A stretch of 64,000 bases of DNA from Mycolicibacterium canariasense (lineage in GTDB: Bacteria; Actinomycetota; Actinomycetes; Mycobacteriales; Mycobacteriaceae), in the NCBI RefSeq assembly GCF_002101555.1, contig NZ_LQOL01000052.1:372001-436000 (forward strand). The letters run 5' to 3'. The notes beneath the pieces were generated by a model. It was not told the origin of the DNA. It saw only the letters and a program-made list of their open reading frames with translations, and made no database searches. The position numbers were made by a program, and so were the translations under genes. Below, piece by piece: positions 1-8,561 of this stretch. Every line of letters starts with the position of its first letter. Positions within the stretch are counted from its first letter, which is position 1.

Positions 1-39
1 AATCGGCAGCCGTCGAATCAGCAGCCTAGGAGACGACCG

Positions 40-654
40 ATGCCACAGGGGCAACCGCTCACGATTCCGGACGACGGGCTGACCACCAAGGCGCGCCGTA
101 ACGCCCCGCTGCTGGCGGTGCACACCGGGCCCGGCAAGGGGAAGTCGACCGCCGCGTTCGGCATGGCGCTGCGCGCCTGGAACCAGGGATTCGATATCGC
201 GGTGTTCCAGTTCGTCAAGAGCGCGAAGTGGAAGGTGGGCGAGGAGAGCGCCTTTCGTGCGCTCGGCCGGCTGCACGACGAGCACGGCGTTGGCGGCCCG
301 GTGCAGTGGCACAAGATGGGCTCGGGCTGGTCCTGGACCCGCAAGCAGGGCAGCGAGGTGGACCACGCCGAGGCGGCCCGCGACGGCTGGGCCGAGATCC
401 GCACCCGGCTCGCTGACACCCGGCACGACTTCTACGTGCTCGACGAGTTCACCTACCCGCTGAAATGGGGCTGGATCCCCGTCGACGAGGTGGTCGAGGT
501 GCTCACCGCGCGGCCCGGCAACCAGCACGTGGTGATCACCGGACGCGATGCGCCGCAGGCGCTTCTGGACGCCGCCGACCTGGTCACCGAGATGACCAAG
601 GTCAAGCACCCGATGGACGCGGGCCGCAAGGGCCAGCGGGGTATCGAGTGGTAG
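40..654 (+). CDS. cobO: Cob(I)yrinic acid a,c-diamide adenosyltransferase
   Basis: This enzyme adenosylates the cobalt of corrinoids with ATP, a late step of adenosylcobalamin synthesis in the cytoplasm. The 204-residue length is normal for CobO/BtuR. A P-loop GPGKGKST lies at about residues 30-37, and a Walker B-like VLDE is near residues 133-136, followed by the FTYPLKWGW stretch typical of the family. AGGAG about 8 bases upstream supports the ATG. The frame just before it (positions 3-29) is open and ends in TAG, so it may be the tail of the preceding gene, a Mg-chelatase-like gene in relatives. The next gene, cobB, starts 13 bases downstream, so the two form one operon. Confidence 0.95.
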   Translation: MPQGQPLTIPDDGLTTKARRNAPLLAVHTGPGKGKSTAAFGMALRAWNQGFDIAVFQFVKSAKWKVGEESAFRALGRLHDEHGVGGPVQWHKMGSGWSWTRKQGSEVDHAEAARDGWAEIRTRLADTRHDFYVLDEFTYPLKWGWIPVDEVVEVLTARPGNQHVVITGRDAPQALLDAADLVTEMTKVKHPMDAGRKGQRGIEW

Positions 655-667
655 CGACGGCCCGCCG

Positions 668-2029
668 GTGCTGACCCCCGCGGTCGTCATCGCCGCCCCC
701 GCGTCGGGCAGCGGCAAGACCACGCTGGCCACCGGCCTGATCGGCGCGCTACGCCGGGCCGGGCACCGCGTCGCGCCGTTCAAGGTCGGGCCGGACTTCA
801 TCGACCCCGGCTATCACGCCCTGGCCGCGGGGGTGCCCGGACGCAACCTGGACCCGGTGCTGGTGGGGGAGGATCTGGTCGGCCCGCTGTACCGGCACGG
901 TAGCGCCGGCGCGGACATCGCGGTGGTCGAAGGCGTGATGGGCCTGTTCGACGGGCGCATCGCCGAACACGCCGGCCCGGCCCGCGGTTCCACCGCCCAG
1001 GTCGCCGGCCTGCTCGGCGCCCCGGTGGTGCTGGTGGTCGATGCCCGAGGCCAGAGCCAGAGCATTGCCGCACTGCTGCACGGGTTTTCGACCTTCGATA
1101 GCACACTGCGGTTCGCCGGGGTGATCCTCAACCGGGTGGGGTCGCCGCGGCATGAGCAGGTGCTGCGGCAGGCCTGCGAGCACGCCGGCGTCCCGGTGCT
1201 GGGGGCGGTCCCGCGGGCGGCGGAACTCGAGGTGCCCTCGCGTCACCTCGGACTGGTCACCGCCGTCGAGTACGGCCAGCGCGCGATCGGCGCCGTTGCG
1301 GCGATGACGGACCTGGTGGCCCGGCACGTCGACGTGCCCGCCGTGCTGGCGGCCGCCGGCGCCGGTGTCACCGCCGCGCCGTGGAGCCCGGCGACGGCCG
1401 AGCCGGTCCGGGACGTGACGGTCGCGCTGGCAGCCGGGCGGGCCTTCAGCTTCGGCTACGCCGAGCACCGGGAACTGCTGGCGGCCGCCGGTGCCGACGT
1501 CGTCGACTTCGACCCGCTGGCCGAAGACCTGCCGACCGGCACGTCGGCCGTGGTGATCCCCGGCGGCTTCCCCGAACAGTTCACCGCCGAGCTGTCGGCC
1601 AACGCGGCGGTGCGCGCCCAGATCCGCGGGCTGGCCGGCGCGGGCGCCCCGGTGCATGCCGAATGCGCCGGGCTGACCTACCTGGTCGACGATCTGGACG
1701 GGGTGCCGATGTGCGGGGTGCTGGCCGGCTCGGCCCGGTTCACCGAGCGGCTGACGCTGGGCTACCGCGACGCGGTGGCGGTGTCCGATTCGGCGCTGCA
1801 CCGGGTCGGTGAGCGCGTCACCGGACACGAATTCCACCGCACCACAGTCACTTTCGCGGCCGATTACGAACAGGCCTGGGCGTTTGCCGGTCCTGCCACA
1901 CGCCGGGCGGTCGACGGCGCGGTGCATCGCGGTGTGCATGCCGGGTATCTGCACACCCATCCCGCAGCGCATCCGCGGGCCATCACCCGGTTCGTCGCGG
2001 CCGCGCAAACCTTTAAGCTCGGCGCGTGA
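668..2029 (+). CDS. cobB: Cobyrinate a,c-diamide synthase
   Basis: CobB/CbiA amidates the a and c side chains of (hydrogeno)byrinate using glutamine and ATP. The N-terminal dethiobiotin-synthetase-like domain has the P-loop ASGSGKTT at residues 12-19. The C-terminal class I glutamine amidotransferase domain has its nucleophile in AECAGLTYL (Cys near residue 333), followed by EFHRTT-type sequence near the end. The 453-residue length is as expected. The GTG start follows cobO closely, and the stop overlaps the next start by 4 bases (GTGA), so cobO-cobB-cysG is very probably one transcript. Confidence 0.94.
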   Translation: MLTPAVVIAAPASGSGKTTLATGLIGALRRAGHRVAPFKVGPDFIDPGYHALAAGVPGRNLDPVLVGEDLVGPLYRHGSAGADIAVVEGVMGLFDGRIAEHAGPARGSTAQVAGLLGAPVVLVVDARGQSQSIAALLHGFSTFDSTLRFAGVILNRVGSPRHEQVLRQACEHAGVPVLGAVPRAAELEVPSRHLGLVTAVEYGQRAIGAVAAMTDLVARHVDVPAVLAAAGAGVTAAPWSPATAEPVRDVTVALAAGRAFSFGYAEHRELLAAAGADVVDFDPLAEDLPTGTSAVVIPGGFPEQFTAELSANAAVRAQIRGLAGAGAPVHAECAGLTYLVDDLDGVPMCGVLAGSARFTERLTLGYRDAVAVSDSALHRVGERVTGHEFHRTTVTFAADYEQAWAFAGPATRRAVDGAVHRGVHAGYLHTHPAAHPRAITRFVAAAQTFKLGA

Positions 2030-3258
2030 CAGTGAGTGCCGCGGACGCGAGGAGCAATTTGAGTTCGGAGAACGCCTACCTCGTCGGGCTGCGCCTGGAA
2101 GGGCGCAAAGTGGTCGTCGTGGGCGGCGGCAGCGTGGCCCAGCGCCGGCTGCCGCTGCTGATCTCGGTCGGGGCCGACGTGCACGTGATCACCCGGGCCG
2201 CCACTCCCGCCGTCGAAGTCATGCACCCGATCACGTTGACGCTGCGCGACTTTCGTGACGACGATCTGGAAGGCGCCTGGTATGTGCTGGCCGCCACCGA
2301 CGATCCGGAGGTGAACGCCGCCATCGTCGCGGGGGCCGAGCGGCGCCGTATCTTCTGTGTCCGCGCCGACGCCGCCCGCGCGGGCACCGCGGTCACGCCG
2401 GCCTCCTTCGAGTTCGACGGGCTGACCGTCGGCGTGCTGGCCGGCGGCGAGCACCGCCGCTCCGCGGCGATCCGCACCGCCATCCACGAGGCGCTCGCGG
2501 GCGGGGTGATCGGCGCGCAGGCCCCCGACACCGTGCACGAGGGGGTGGCGCTGGTCGGCGGGGGACCGGGCGACCCCGAGCTGATCACGGTGCGGGGCCG
2601 GCGGCTGCTGGCCCAGGCCGATGTCGTGGTCGCCGACCGGCTGGCCCCGCCGCAGCTCCTGGCCGAGCTGGCGCCGCACGTCGAGGTGATCGACGCCGCC
2701 AAGATCCCGTACGGCCGCGCGATGGCACAGGAGGCCATCAACGACGTCCTCATCGAACGGGCCAAGGCCGGCAAGTTCGTCGTGCGCCTCAAGGGCGGTG
2801 ACCCGTTCGTCTTCGCCCGCGGCTACGAGGAGGTGCTCGCCTGCGCCGAGGCCGGGATTCCGGTCACCGTGGTGCCCGGTGTGACCAGTGCCATAGCGGT
2901 GCCCGCCCTGGCCGGCACTCCGGTCACGCATCGGGCCGTCAACCACGAGTTCGTGGTGGTCAGCGGCCATGTTGCGCCGGGGCACCCCGAATCGTTAGTG
3001 AATTGGGATGCGCTGGCCCAGATGACGGGCACGATCGTGCTGCTGATGGCTGTCGAGCGCATCGAGTTGTTCGCCGACGCGCTGCTGGCGGGCGGCCGAC
3101 CAGCGGATACGCCGGTGCTGGTGGTGCAGCACGGGAGCACCGCCGCGCAGCGCACGGTGCGCGCGACGCTCACCGACGTCGCCGAAACCGTCCGGAGCGA
3201 GGGCATCAGGCCCCCGGCGATCATCGTGATCGGGGCCGTCGCCGGTTTCGGCAGTTAA
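2026..3258 (+). CDS. cysG: Siroheme synthase (precorrin-2 dehydrogenase / uroporphyrinogen-III methyltransferase fusion)
   Basis: This is a two-domain tetrapyrrole enzyme. Residues of about 15-150 form a Met8p/CysG-type NAD domain with the nucleotide-binding run VVVVGGGSVAQRR. From about residue 175 there is a SAM-dependent uroporphyrinogen-III C-methyltransferase with VGGGPGDPELITVRG and later VVPGVTSA. It makes precorrin-2 and siroheme from uroporphyrinogen III. The GTG overlaps the cobB stop. A downstream TTG near 2059 (Leu-Ser-Ser-Glu-Asn-Ala-Tyr-Leu-Val-Gly) is an alternative start nearer to the conserved region. No cobalamin riboswitch was seen upstream of the trio. Confidence 0.93.
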   Translation: MTVSAADARSNLSSENAYLVGLRLEGRKVVVVGGGSVAQRRLPLLISVGADVHVITRAATPAVEVMHPITLTLRDFRDDDLEGAWYVLAATDDPEVNAAIVAGAERRRIFCVRADAARAGTAVTPASFEFDGLTVGVLAGGEHRRSAAIRTAIHEALAGGVIGAQAPDTVHEGVALVGGGPGDPELITVRGRRLLAQADVVVADRLAPPQLLAELAPHVEVIDAAKIPYGRAMAQEAINDVLIERAKAGKFVVRLKGGDPFVFARGYEEVLACAEAGIPVTVVPGVTSAIAVPALAGTPVTHRAVNHEFVVVSGHVAPGHPESLVNWDALAQMTGTIVLLMAVERIELFADALLAGGRPADTPVLVVQHGSTAAQRTVRATLTDVAETVRSEGIRPPAIIVIGAVAGFGS

Positions 3259-3271
3259 AGGATTCTTAAGA

Positions 3272-3285
3272 TTACTGTAAGGTAA
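3272..3285. promoter_or_regulatory. Short inverted repeat before efpA copy 1
   Basis: TTAC-N6-GTAA lies within the 32-base gap upstream of the first MFS gene, 6 bases before its ATG. GTAAGG inside it also serves as a plausible ribosome binding site. The arms are only 4 bases, so an operator role is speculative. Confidence 0.25.
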
Positions 3286-3290
3286 CCCGT

Positions 3291-4853
3291 ATGACGGCTC
3301 TCAACGACGCCGAGCGGGCGCGCGGAAACAATCGCGCGCTGCCCATGCGTATCGAGCAGGACCGGCCAGGACGCAACAACCGGCTGCCGGCATGGCTGCC
3401 GTCCTGGAACTTCATCGCCGCGGTCATGGCCATCGGCGGCATGCAGTTGCTGGCCACCATGGACAGCACCGTCGCGATCGTCGCGCTGCCCAAGATCCAG
3501 GACGAACTGGGCCTGTCCGACGCCGGCCGCAGCTGGGTCATCACCGCGTACGTGCTGACCTTCGGCGGCCTGATGCTGCTGGGCGGCCGCCTCGGCGACA
3601 CCATCGGCCGCAAGCGCACCTTCATCGTCGGCGTTGCGCTGTTCACCATCGCCTCCGTGCTGTGCGGGGTGGCCTGGGACGAGGCCACCCTGGTCGTCGC
3701 CCGGCTGCTGCAGGGTGTCGGTTCGGCGATCGCCTCGCCGACCGGTCTGGCGCTGGTTGCCACCACCTTCCCCAAGGGTCCGGCGCGTAACGCCGCCACC
3801 GCCGTGTTCGCGGCGATGACCGGCGTGGGCTCGGTCATGGGCCTGGTGGTGGGCGGCGCGCTCACCGAGGTGTCCTGGCGACTGGCCTTCCTGGTCAACA
3901 TCCCGATCGGGCTGGTGATGATCCTGCTGGCCCGCAAGACCCTGCAGGAAACCGACCGGGCGCCGATGAAGCTGGACGCCGCGGGCGCCATCCTGGCCAC
4001 CCTGGCCTGCACCGCGGCCGTGTTCGGTTTCTCGATGGGCCCGGAGCAGGGCTGGCTGTCGCCGATCACCCTGGTCTCCGGTGCCGCCGCCGCACTGTTC
4101 GGCCTGGCCTTCCTGTACGTCGAGCGCACCGCGGAGAACCCCGTCGTCCCGTTCTCGCTGTTCCGGGAACGCAACCGGGTCGCCACGCTGGCCGCGGTGT
4201 TCCTGGCCGGCGGCGTGATGTTCACGCTGACCGTCCTGATCGGGCTGTACGTGCAGGACATCATGGGCTACAGCGCGCTCCGGGCGGGCATCGGCTTCAT
4301 CCCGTTCGTCATCGCGCTGGGCATCGGCCTTGGCGCGTCCTCGGTGCTGGTGTCCAGGTTCTCGCCCCGCGTGCTGGTCATCGCCGGCGGCATCCTGGTG
4401 CTCGGCGCCATGATCTACGGCTCCACGCTCAACGCCGGCATCCCGTACTTCCCGAACCTGGTGCTGCCCATCACCGTCGGCGGCTTCGGCATCGGGATGA
4501 TCGTGGTGCCGCTGACCGTCTCGGCCATCGCCGGGGTCGGATTCGACGAGATCGGCCCGGTATCCGCGATCGCGCTCATGCTGCAGAACCTCGGCGGGCC
4601 CGTCGTGCTGGCCATCATCCAGGCCGTCATCACCTCGCGCACCCTGTACCTGGGCGGCACCACCGGCCCGGTGAAGAACATGAATCCCGCGCAGCTGCAC
4701 GCCCTGGACCAGGGTTACACCTACGGCCTGCTGTGGGTCGCCGCGGTGGCCGTCCTGGTGGGTGCGGTGGCGCTGTTCATCCGGTACACCGCCGAAGAGG
4801 TCGCCCACGCCCAGGAAGTCAAGGACGCGCTGGACGCCGGCGAACTCGACTGA
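3291..4853 (+). CDS. efpA: EfpA-type MFS drug exporter, copy 1
   Basis: This is a 14-helix DHA2-family major facilitator in the inner membrane, similar to M. tuberculosis EfpA (Rv2846c), which lies at the same place next to cysG. The hydrophilic N-terminus (about 36 residues) precedes the first helix. The MFS motif A region LGGRLGDTIGRKR follows helix 2, and helix 5 carries the GxxxGPxxGG-like GVGSVMGLVVGGALT. The predicted role is proton-driven efflux of drugs or lipids; the natural substrate is unknown. A second, closely similar copy lies at 6295-7779. GTAAGG about 7 bases before the ATG is the likely ribosome binding site. Confidence 0.9.
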   Translation: MTALNDAERARGNNRALPMRIEQDRPGRNNRLPAWLPSWNFIAAVMAIGGMQLLATMDSTVAIVALPKIQDELGLSDAGRSWVITAYVLTFGGLMLLGGRLGDTIGRKRTFIVGVALFTIASVLCGVAWDEATLVVARLLQGVGSAIASPTGLALVATTFPKGPARNAATAVFAAMTGVGSVMGLVVGGALTEVSWRLAFLVNIPIGLVMILLARKTLQETDRAPMKLDAAGAILATLACTAAVFGFSMGPEQGWLSPITLVSGAAAALFGLAFLYVERTAENPVVPFSLFRERNRVATLAAVFLAGGVMFTLTVLIGLYVQDIMGYSALRAGIGFIPFVIALGIGLGASSVLVSRFSPRVLVIAGGILVLGAMIYGSTLNAGIPYFPNLVLPITVGGFGIGMIVVPLTVSAIAGVGFDEIGPVSAIALMLQNLGGPVVLAIIQAVITSRTLYLGGTTGPVKNMNPAQLHALDQGYTYGLLWVAAVAVLVGAVALFIRYTAEEVAHAQEVKDALDAGELD

Positions 4854-4881
4854 CGTTCAGTCGACGCACAGCCGGGGGTTT

Positions 4882-4887
4882 TAGCCT
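4882..4887 (+). promoter_or_regulatory. -10 box for a leaderless transcript
   Basis: TAGCCT matches the mycobacterial -10 consensus TANNNT and ends 6 bases before a GTG at 4894. Transcription would start at or next to that GTG, so the mRNA would begin with the small ORF described next. Confidence 0.45.
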
Positions 4888-4893
4888 GGCGCC

Positions 4894-4923
4894 GTGACCC
4901 GGCCGCCCGCACCCACCGACTGA
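4894..4923 (+). CDS. Nine-codon upstream ORF coupled to the esterase
   Basis: The GTG opens a frame encoding VTRPPAPTD and ends in TGA at 4921-4923. The final A of that stop is the first base of the esterase ATG (TGATG). The -10 hexamer TAGCCT sits 6 bases upstream, so the GTG would be the 5' end of the mRNA. The esterase ATG has no visible Shine-Dalgarno sequence, which fits re-initiation after this peptide. The peptide itself has no recognisable function and may only be a translational coupler. Confidence 0.4.
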   Translation: MTRPPAPTD

Positions 4924-6254
4924 TGGGGTGGCGGTACCTCGGCAGCCTGGCGTTGACCCACGGCCCGCTGCCGTCCCTGATCGAGTGCGCCGCCCTGGCG
5001 CTGGTGGCGCTGGCCGTCGTCCGTCGCGCGGGCCGGCTCGTGTTCGCGGCCGCCGCGGTCGGCGGCATCGGCCTGGCCGGCGCCGCGTACGCCTACATCG
5101 GCTCCGTCGGCATCGCGGGCGACCCGGCCCCGCACCGCCTCTGGCTGTGGATCGCGCTGACCGGCTTCTGTGCCGTCGTCACGGTGCTCGGCTGGCTGCG
5201 AGCCCGGTGGTGGCGCCGCGCCGTCTCCCTGGTGGCGGTGCCCGCCTGCGCGCTGTGCGCGGTGCTGCTGGTCAACCTCTGGGTCGGTTACTTCCCGACG
5301 GTCGGCAGCGCCTGGAGCCGGCTCACCGACCCGGCCGTGCCCGACCAGGCCGACCGGATGACCGTCACCGAGCTGCAACTGGCGCACGTCCGTCCGGACC
5401 ACGGCGTGGTGCTGCCGGTGACGATCAGCGCGGCGGCGTCGAACTTCGACCACCGCGACGAGCTGATCTATCTGCCGCCGGCCTGGTTCGCCAGCAATCC
5501 GCCGCCCAAACTGCCCACGGTCATGATGATCGGTGCCCAGCTCAACACGCCCGCGGACTGGTTGCGCGCCGGCAACGCGGCGGCGATCATCGACGGCTTC
5601 GCCGGCGCGCACGGCGGTAACGCACCGGTCTTCGTGTTCGTCGATCCCACCGGCCGCTTCGACAACGACACCGAATGCGTCAACGGCGCCCGCGGCAACG
5701 CGTCCCTACACCTCACCAAAGACGTTGTCCCGTACATGATCTCGAATTTCGGAGTGAGCCAGGACCGCGCCGGATGGGGGATCGTGGGCTGGTCCATGGG
5801 CGGCACCTGCGCCGTGGAACTCGCGGTGCGCCGACCCGAGATGTTCAGCGCCTTCGTCGACATCGCCGGTGACCTCGGCCCGAACTCGGGCAGCCGGCAG
5901 CAGACCATCGACCGGTTGTTCGGCGGCGACGCCGACGCCTGGGCCGAGTTCGATCCCGCCACCGTGATGCGCAGGCACGGGGCCTACCGCGACCTCTCGG
6001 CACTGTTCGTGGTGCCCGACGGCGGCCCCGGCCGCGACCCACTGGCCAATCCCGAGGGGCAGGACGTCGCCGCGCGCACCCTGTGCGGTCTGGGTGGCGG
6101 CTACGGGATCGCGTGCACCGTGCAGTCCTGGCCGGGGCGGCACGACTGGCCGTTCGCGGCCCAGGCCTTCGCGGCCACGCTGCCGTGGCTGGCCGGCCGG
6201 ATCGGCACACCGGGTGTGCCGGCGCAGCCCGTCGGCAGGCCGCACGACGCGTGA
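4923..6254 (+). CDS. Membrane-anchored esterase, alpha/beta hydrolase fold
   Basis: The 443-residue protein starts with about four hydrophobic helices (roughly residues 15-125). An extracytoplasmic esterase-D/antigen-85-like hydrolase domain follows. The nucleophile elbow GWSMGG is near residues 289-294, and a likely catalytic His lies in GRHDW (His near 407). The fold is related to mycolyltransferases, but the substrate cannot be read from the sequence. It lies between two EfpA-type exporters, suggesting action on an exported lipid or on the envelope. No SD sequence precedes the ATG; see the overlapping small ORF at 4894. Confidence 0.82.
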   Translation: MGWRYLGSLALTHGPLPSLIECAALALVALAVVRRAGRLVFAAAAVGGIGLAGAAYAYIGSVGIAGDPAPHRLWLWIALTGFCAVVTVLGWLRARWWRRAVSLVAVPACALCAVLLVNLWVGYFPTVGSAWSRLTDPAVPDQADRMTVTELQLAHVRPDHGVVLPVTISAAASNFDHRDELIYLPPAWFASNPPPKLPTVMMIGAQLNTPADWLRAGNAAAIIDGFAGAHGGNAPVFVFVDPTGRFDNDTECVNGARGNASLHLTKDVVPYMISNFGVSQDRAGWGIVGWSMGGTCAVELAVRRPEMFSAFVDIAGDLGPNSGSRQQTIDRLFGGDADAWAEFDPATVMRRHGAYRDLSALFVVPDGGPGRDPLANPEGQDVAARTLCGLGGGYGIACTVQSWPGRHDWPFAAQAFAATLPWLAGRIGTPGVPAQPVGRPHDA

Positions 6255-6280
6255 TGGGGCGGGTTGTGCCGCGCGCTCGG

Positions 6281-6286
6281 TAGGGT
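6281..6286 (+). promoter_or_regulatory. -10 box upstream of efpA copy 2
   Basis: TAGGGT fits TANNNT and ends 8 bases before the ATG at 6295, as in leaderless mycobacterial promoters. Confidence 0.4.
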
Positions 6287-6294
6287 CGGGTGTC

Positions 6295-7779
6295 ATGTCG
6301 GCGTCAGACCGTGCTGTCCCGCGCTTGTCGGACCGTGTGCTCGGGGTCGCGATCGTCGCGATCACCGGTATGCAGCTGATGTCGACGCTGGACGGCACCA
6401 TCGTCATCGTCGCGCTGCCCCGCATGCAGGCCGAGCTGGGCATGTCGGATGCCGCCAAGAGCTGGGTGATCACCGCCTACGTGCTGACCTTCGGCGGCCT
6501 GCTGCTGCTCGGCGGCCGGGTCGGCGACGCGATCGGGCACAAGCGGGCCTTCATCTCCGGAGTCGGCGTCTTCACCATCGCCTCGCTGGTGTGCGGGCTG
6601 GCCACCGACCCGTACACCCTGATCGCCGCCCGGGCCGTGCAGGGCGTCGGCGCCGCGGTGGCCGCGCCCACCGGCCTGGCCCTGATCGCCACCACCTTCG
6701 CCGTCGGGCATGCCCGCAACCAGGCATTGGCGGTGTCGGCGGCCATGCAGGGCCTGGGGTCGGTGCTGGGGCTGGTACTCGGCGGAGCGCTCACCGGGGT
6801 GTCGTGGCGGCTGGCCTTCCTGGTCAACGTGCCGATCGGCATCATCATCGTCTGGATCGCGGTGACCAGGCTCGCCGAGACTGGCCAGGCCCGGCTCAAG
6901 CTGGACGTCACCGGGGCGCTGCTGGCCACCATGGCCTGTACCTGTGGGGTACTGGTGTTCACCCAGGGCCCGCCGCTGGGCTGGACCGATCCCTGGGTGA
7001 TCGGCGCCGCGATAGCGGCCGTGGTGTTCTTCATCGCCTTCCTGATCGACGAGCGGGGCACGGACAACCCGCTGGTACCGCTGTCGATGTTCGACAACCG
7101 CAACCGGGTGGCCTCCTTCGCCGCCTACTTCCTGGCCGGCGGGGTGATGCTGACGCTGAGCGTGATGATCGGTCTGCTGGTGCAGGACGTGCTCGGTTAC
7201 TCGCCGTTGCGGGCCGGGATCTGCTTCATGCCGTTCGCGCTGGCGTTCGTGGTCGGCAACGTGGTGGCCACCCGGCTGGCGCCGCGGGTGGCACCGCGCT
7301 GGGTGATCATCGGCGGCGGCGCGCTGGTGCTGGCGGCGATGCTGTTCGGTTCCACGCTGGACCGGTCCATCCCGTACTTCCCCGACCTGTTCCTGCCGGT
7401 GGTGGTCGGCGGCGCCGGCATCGGCGTCATCTCGGTGATCCTGCCGTTGTGCACGCTGGCCAAGGTCGGCCCCCGCGAGATCGGCCCGGTGTCGTCGGTG
7501 ACGCTGATGGTCTACAACCTGGGTGGGCCGCTGGTGCTGGTGGTGATCCAGGCCGTGCAGACCTCACGCACCCTCTACCTCGGCGGCACCACCGGACCGG
7601 TCGGGGAGATGACACCGGCGCAGCTGGACGCGCTCGGCCACGGCTACACCTACTCCCTGCTGTGGATCGCCGCGATCGCTGTTCTGGTCGGGGTGGCCGC
7701 CCTGTTCATCGGGTTCTCCGCGCGGGATATCGCGCGGGCCCAGCACACCAAGGAAGCCGTGGACGCGGGGGAGCTGTGA
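6295..7779 (+). CDS. EfpA-type MFS drug exporter, copy 2
   Basis: This 494-residue DHA2-family MFS transporter is a paralogue of the 3291-4853 product. Both share SWVITAYVLTFGGL after helix 1, a STL...IPYFP extracytoplasmic segment, and SRTLYLGGTTGPV near the end. It lacks most of the hydrophilic N-terminus of copy 1, and the second motif A reads GGRVGDAIGHKR (Arg replaced by His). The frame is open further upstream, but the ATG at 6295 with a -10 box 8 bases before it is preferred. Its stop overlaps the next gene's GTG by 4 bases. Confidence 0.88.
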   Translation: MSASDRAVPRLSDRVLGVAIVAITGMQLMSTLDGTIVIVALPRMQAELGMSDAAKSWVITAYVLTFGGLLLLGGRVGDAIGHKRAFISGVGVFTIASLVCGLATDPYTLIAARAVQGVGAAVAAPTGLALIATTFAVGHARNQALAVSAAMQGLGSVLGLVLGGALTGVSWRLAFLVNVPIGIIIVWIAVTRLAETGQARLKLDVTGALLATMACTCGVLVFTQGPPLGWTDPWVIGAAIAAVVFFIAFLIDERGTDNPLVPLSMFDNRNRVASFAAYFLAGGVMLTLSVMIGLLVQDVLGYSPLRAGICFMPFALAFVVGNVVATRLAPRVAPRWVIIGGGALVLAAMLFGSTLDRSIPYFPDLFLPVVVGGAGIGVISVILPLCTLAKVGPREIGPVSSVTLMVYNLGGPLVLVVIQAVQTSRTLYLGGTTGPVGEMTPAQLDALGHGYTYSLLWIAAIAVLVGVAALFIGFSARDIARAQHTKEAVDAGEL

Positions 7780-8537
7780 CCGACGAAACAGCTACGACCG
7801 ACGAAACAGCCACGACCGACGAAACAGCCACGACCGACGAAACAGCCACGACCGACGCGGCCCTGCCCACCCGGCAGCAGATCTCCGATGCCGTCGCGGC
7901 CGCGGGCTGGCGGCTGGTGCTCGGCGCGTTGTACACCGAGGTCCGGGTGCCGTCGCTGGCCGAGGCCGCCGCGGTGGCGGCTTCGGCGGCGAGGGCGGCC
8001 GGGTCTGCCGAACGGCACCACCTCGGCATCGATCTGCGGGCCGACCGCGCGGTGCTGCGGCTGCGATCGCCGCTCGGCGTGACCGACGGGGATGTCCGGA
8101 TCGCCAAGGCGATCTCTGCCGCGCTCGCCGCGGACGGTCACGCCACCACGGCGGGCGCGGTGTCGGTGCAGGCGCTGGAGATCGCCATCGACGCGCTCGA
8201 CATCCCCGCGGTACGACCGTTCTGGAAAGCCGTCACCGGTTATGTCGACGAGACCGGCCCCTCGGATCTGACCGCCGGCCTGGTCGACCCCACCGGTCGC
8301 GGCCCGACGATCTGGTTCCAGCAGATGGATGCGCCGCGGGTGCCGGGCGGGCAGCAGCCGCGGAATCGCCTCCACCTCGACGTCGACGTCCCGCACGACG
8401 AGGCCGAGGCCCGCCTGGAGGCGGCGCTGGCGGCCGGCGGCCGACTGCTGTCCGACCGGCGCGCACCCGCCTTCTGGGTGCTCGCCGACGCCGAAGGCAA
8501 CGAGGCGTGCGTCTGCACCTGGCAGGGGCGTGATTGA
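7776..8537 (+). CDS. DCoH-like / VOC (glyoxalase-like) fusion protein
   Basis: Residues 2-26 are an acidic Thr-rich repeat (unit TDETAT). Residues of about 30-115 look like a pterin-4a-carbinolamine dehydratase (DCoH) fold, with HHLGIDL and GVTDGDVRIAKAI. The rest (about 125-250) resembles a VOC/glyoxalase-like domain ending in a NEACVCTW strand. The usual DCoH catalytic His pattern is only partly present, so dehydratase activity is doubtful. The gene is translationally coupled (GTGA) to the efpA paralogue, so it should be co-expressed with it. The role is unknown. Confidence 0.75.
   Translation: MTDETATTDETATTDETATTDETATTDAALPTRQQISDAVAAAGWRLVLGALYTEVRVPSLAEAAAVAASAARAAGSAERHHLGIDLRADRAVLRLRSPLGVTDGDVRIAKAISAALAADGHATTAGAVSVQALEIAIDALDIPAVRPFWKAVTGYVDETGPSDLTAGLVDPTGRGPTIWFQQMDAPRVPGGQQPRNRLHLDVDVPHDEAEARLEAALAAGGRLLSDRRAPAFWVLADAEGNEACVCTWQGRD
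7780..7851 (+). repeat. 18-bp tandem repeat, four copies
   Basis: The unit CCGACGAAACAGCNACGA (one variable base) repeats four times and runs into a partial fifth copy. It encodes the TDETAT linker at the N-terminus of the DCoH-VOC protein. The unit is a whole number of codons, so copy-number change would keep the frame. Confidence 0.85.
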
Positions 8538-8547
8538 GCCATCCGAC

Positions 8548-8553
8548 TAGGCT
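8548..8553 (+). promoter_or_regulatory. -10 box for leaderless proS
   Basis: TAGGCT ends 8 bases before the GTG at 8562. No SD sequence is present between them, which supports a leaderless message. Confidence 0.45.
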
Positions 8554-8561
8554 GGCCCGCT

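Noticed and set aside
1..3258. Cobalamin riboswitch upstream of or within the cobO-cobB-cysG trio
   Set aside because: No B12-box-like sequence or long leader is present; cobO begins 40 bases into the window and the gaps between genes are 13 bases or overlaps.
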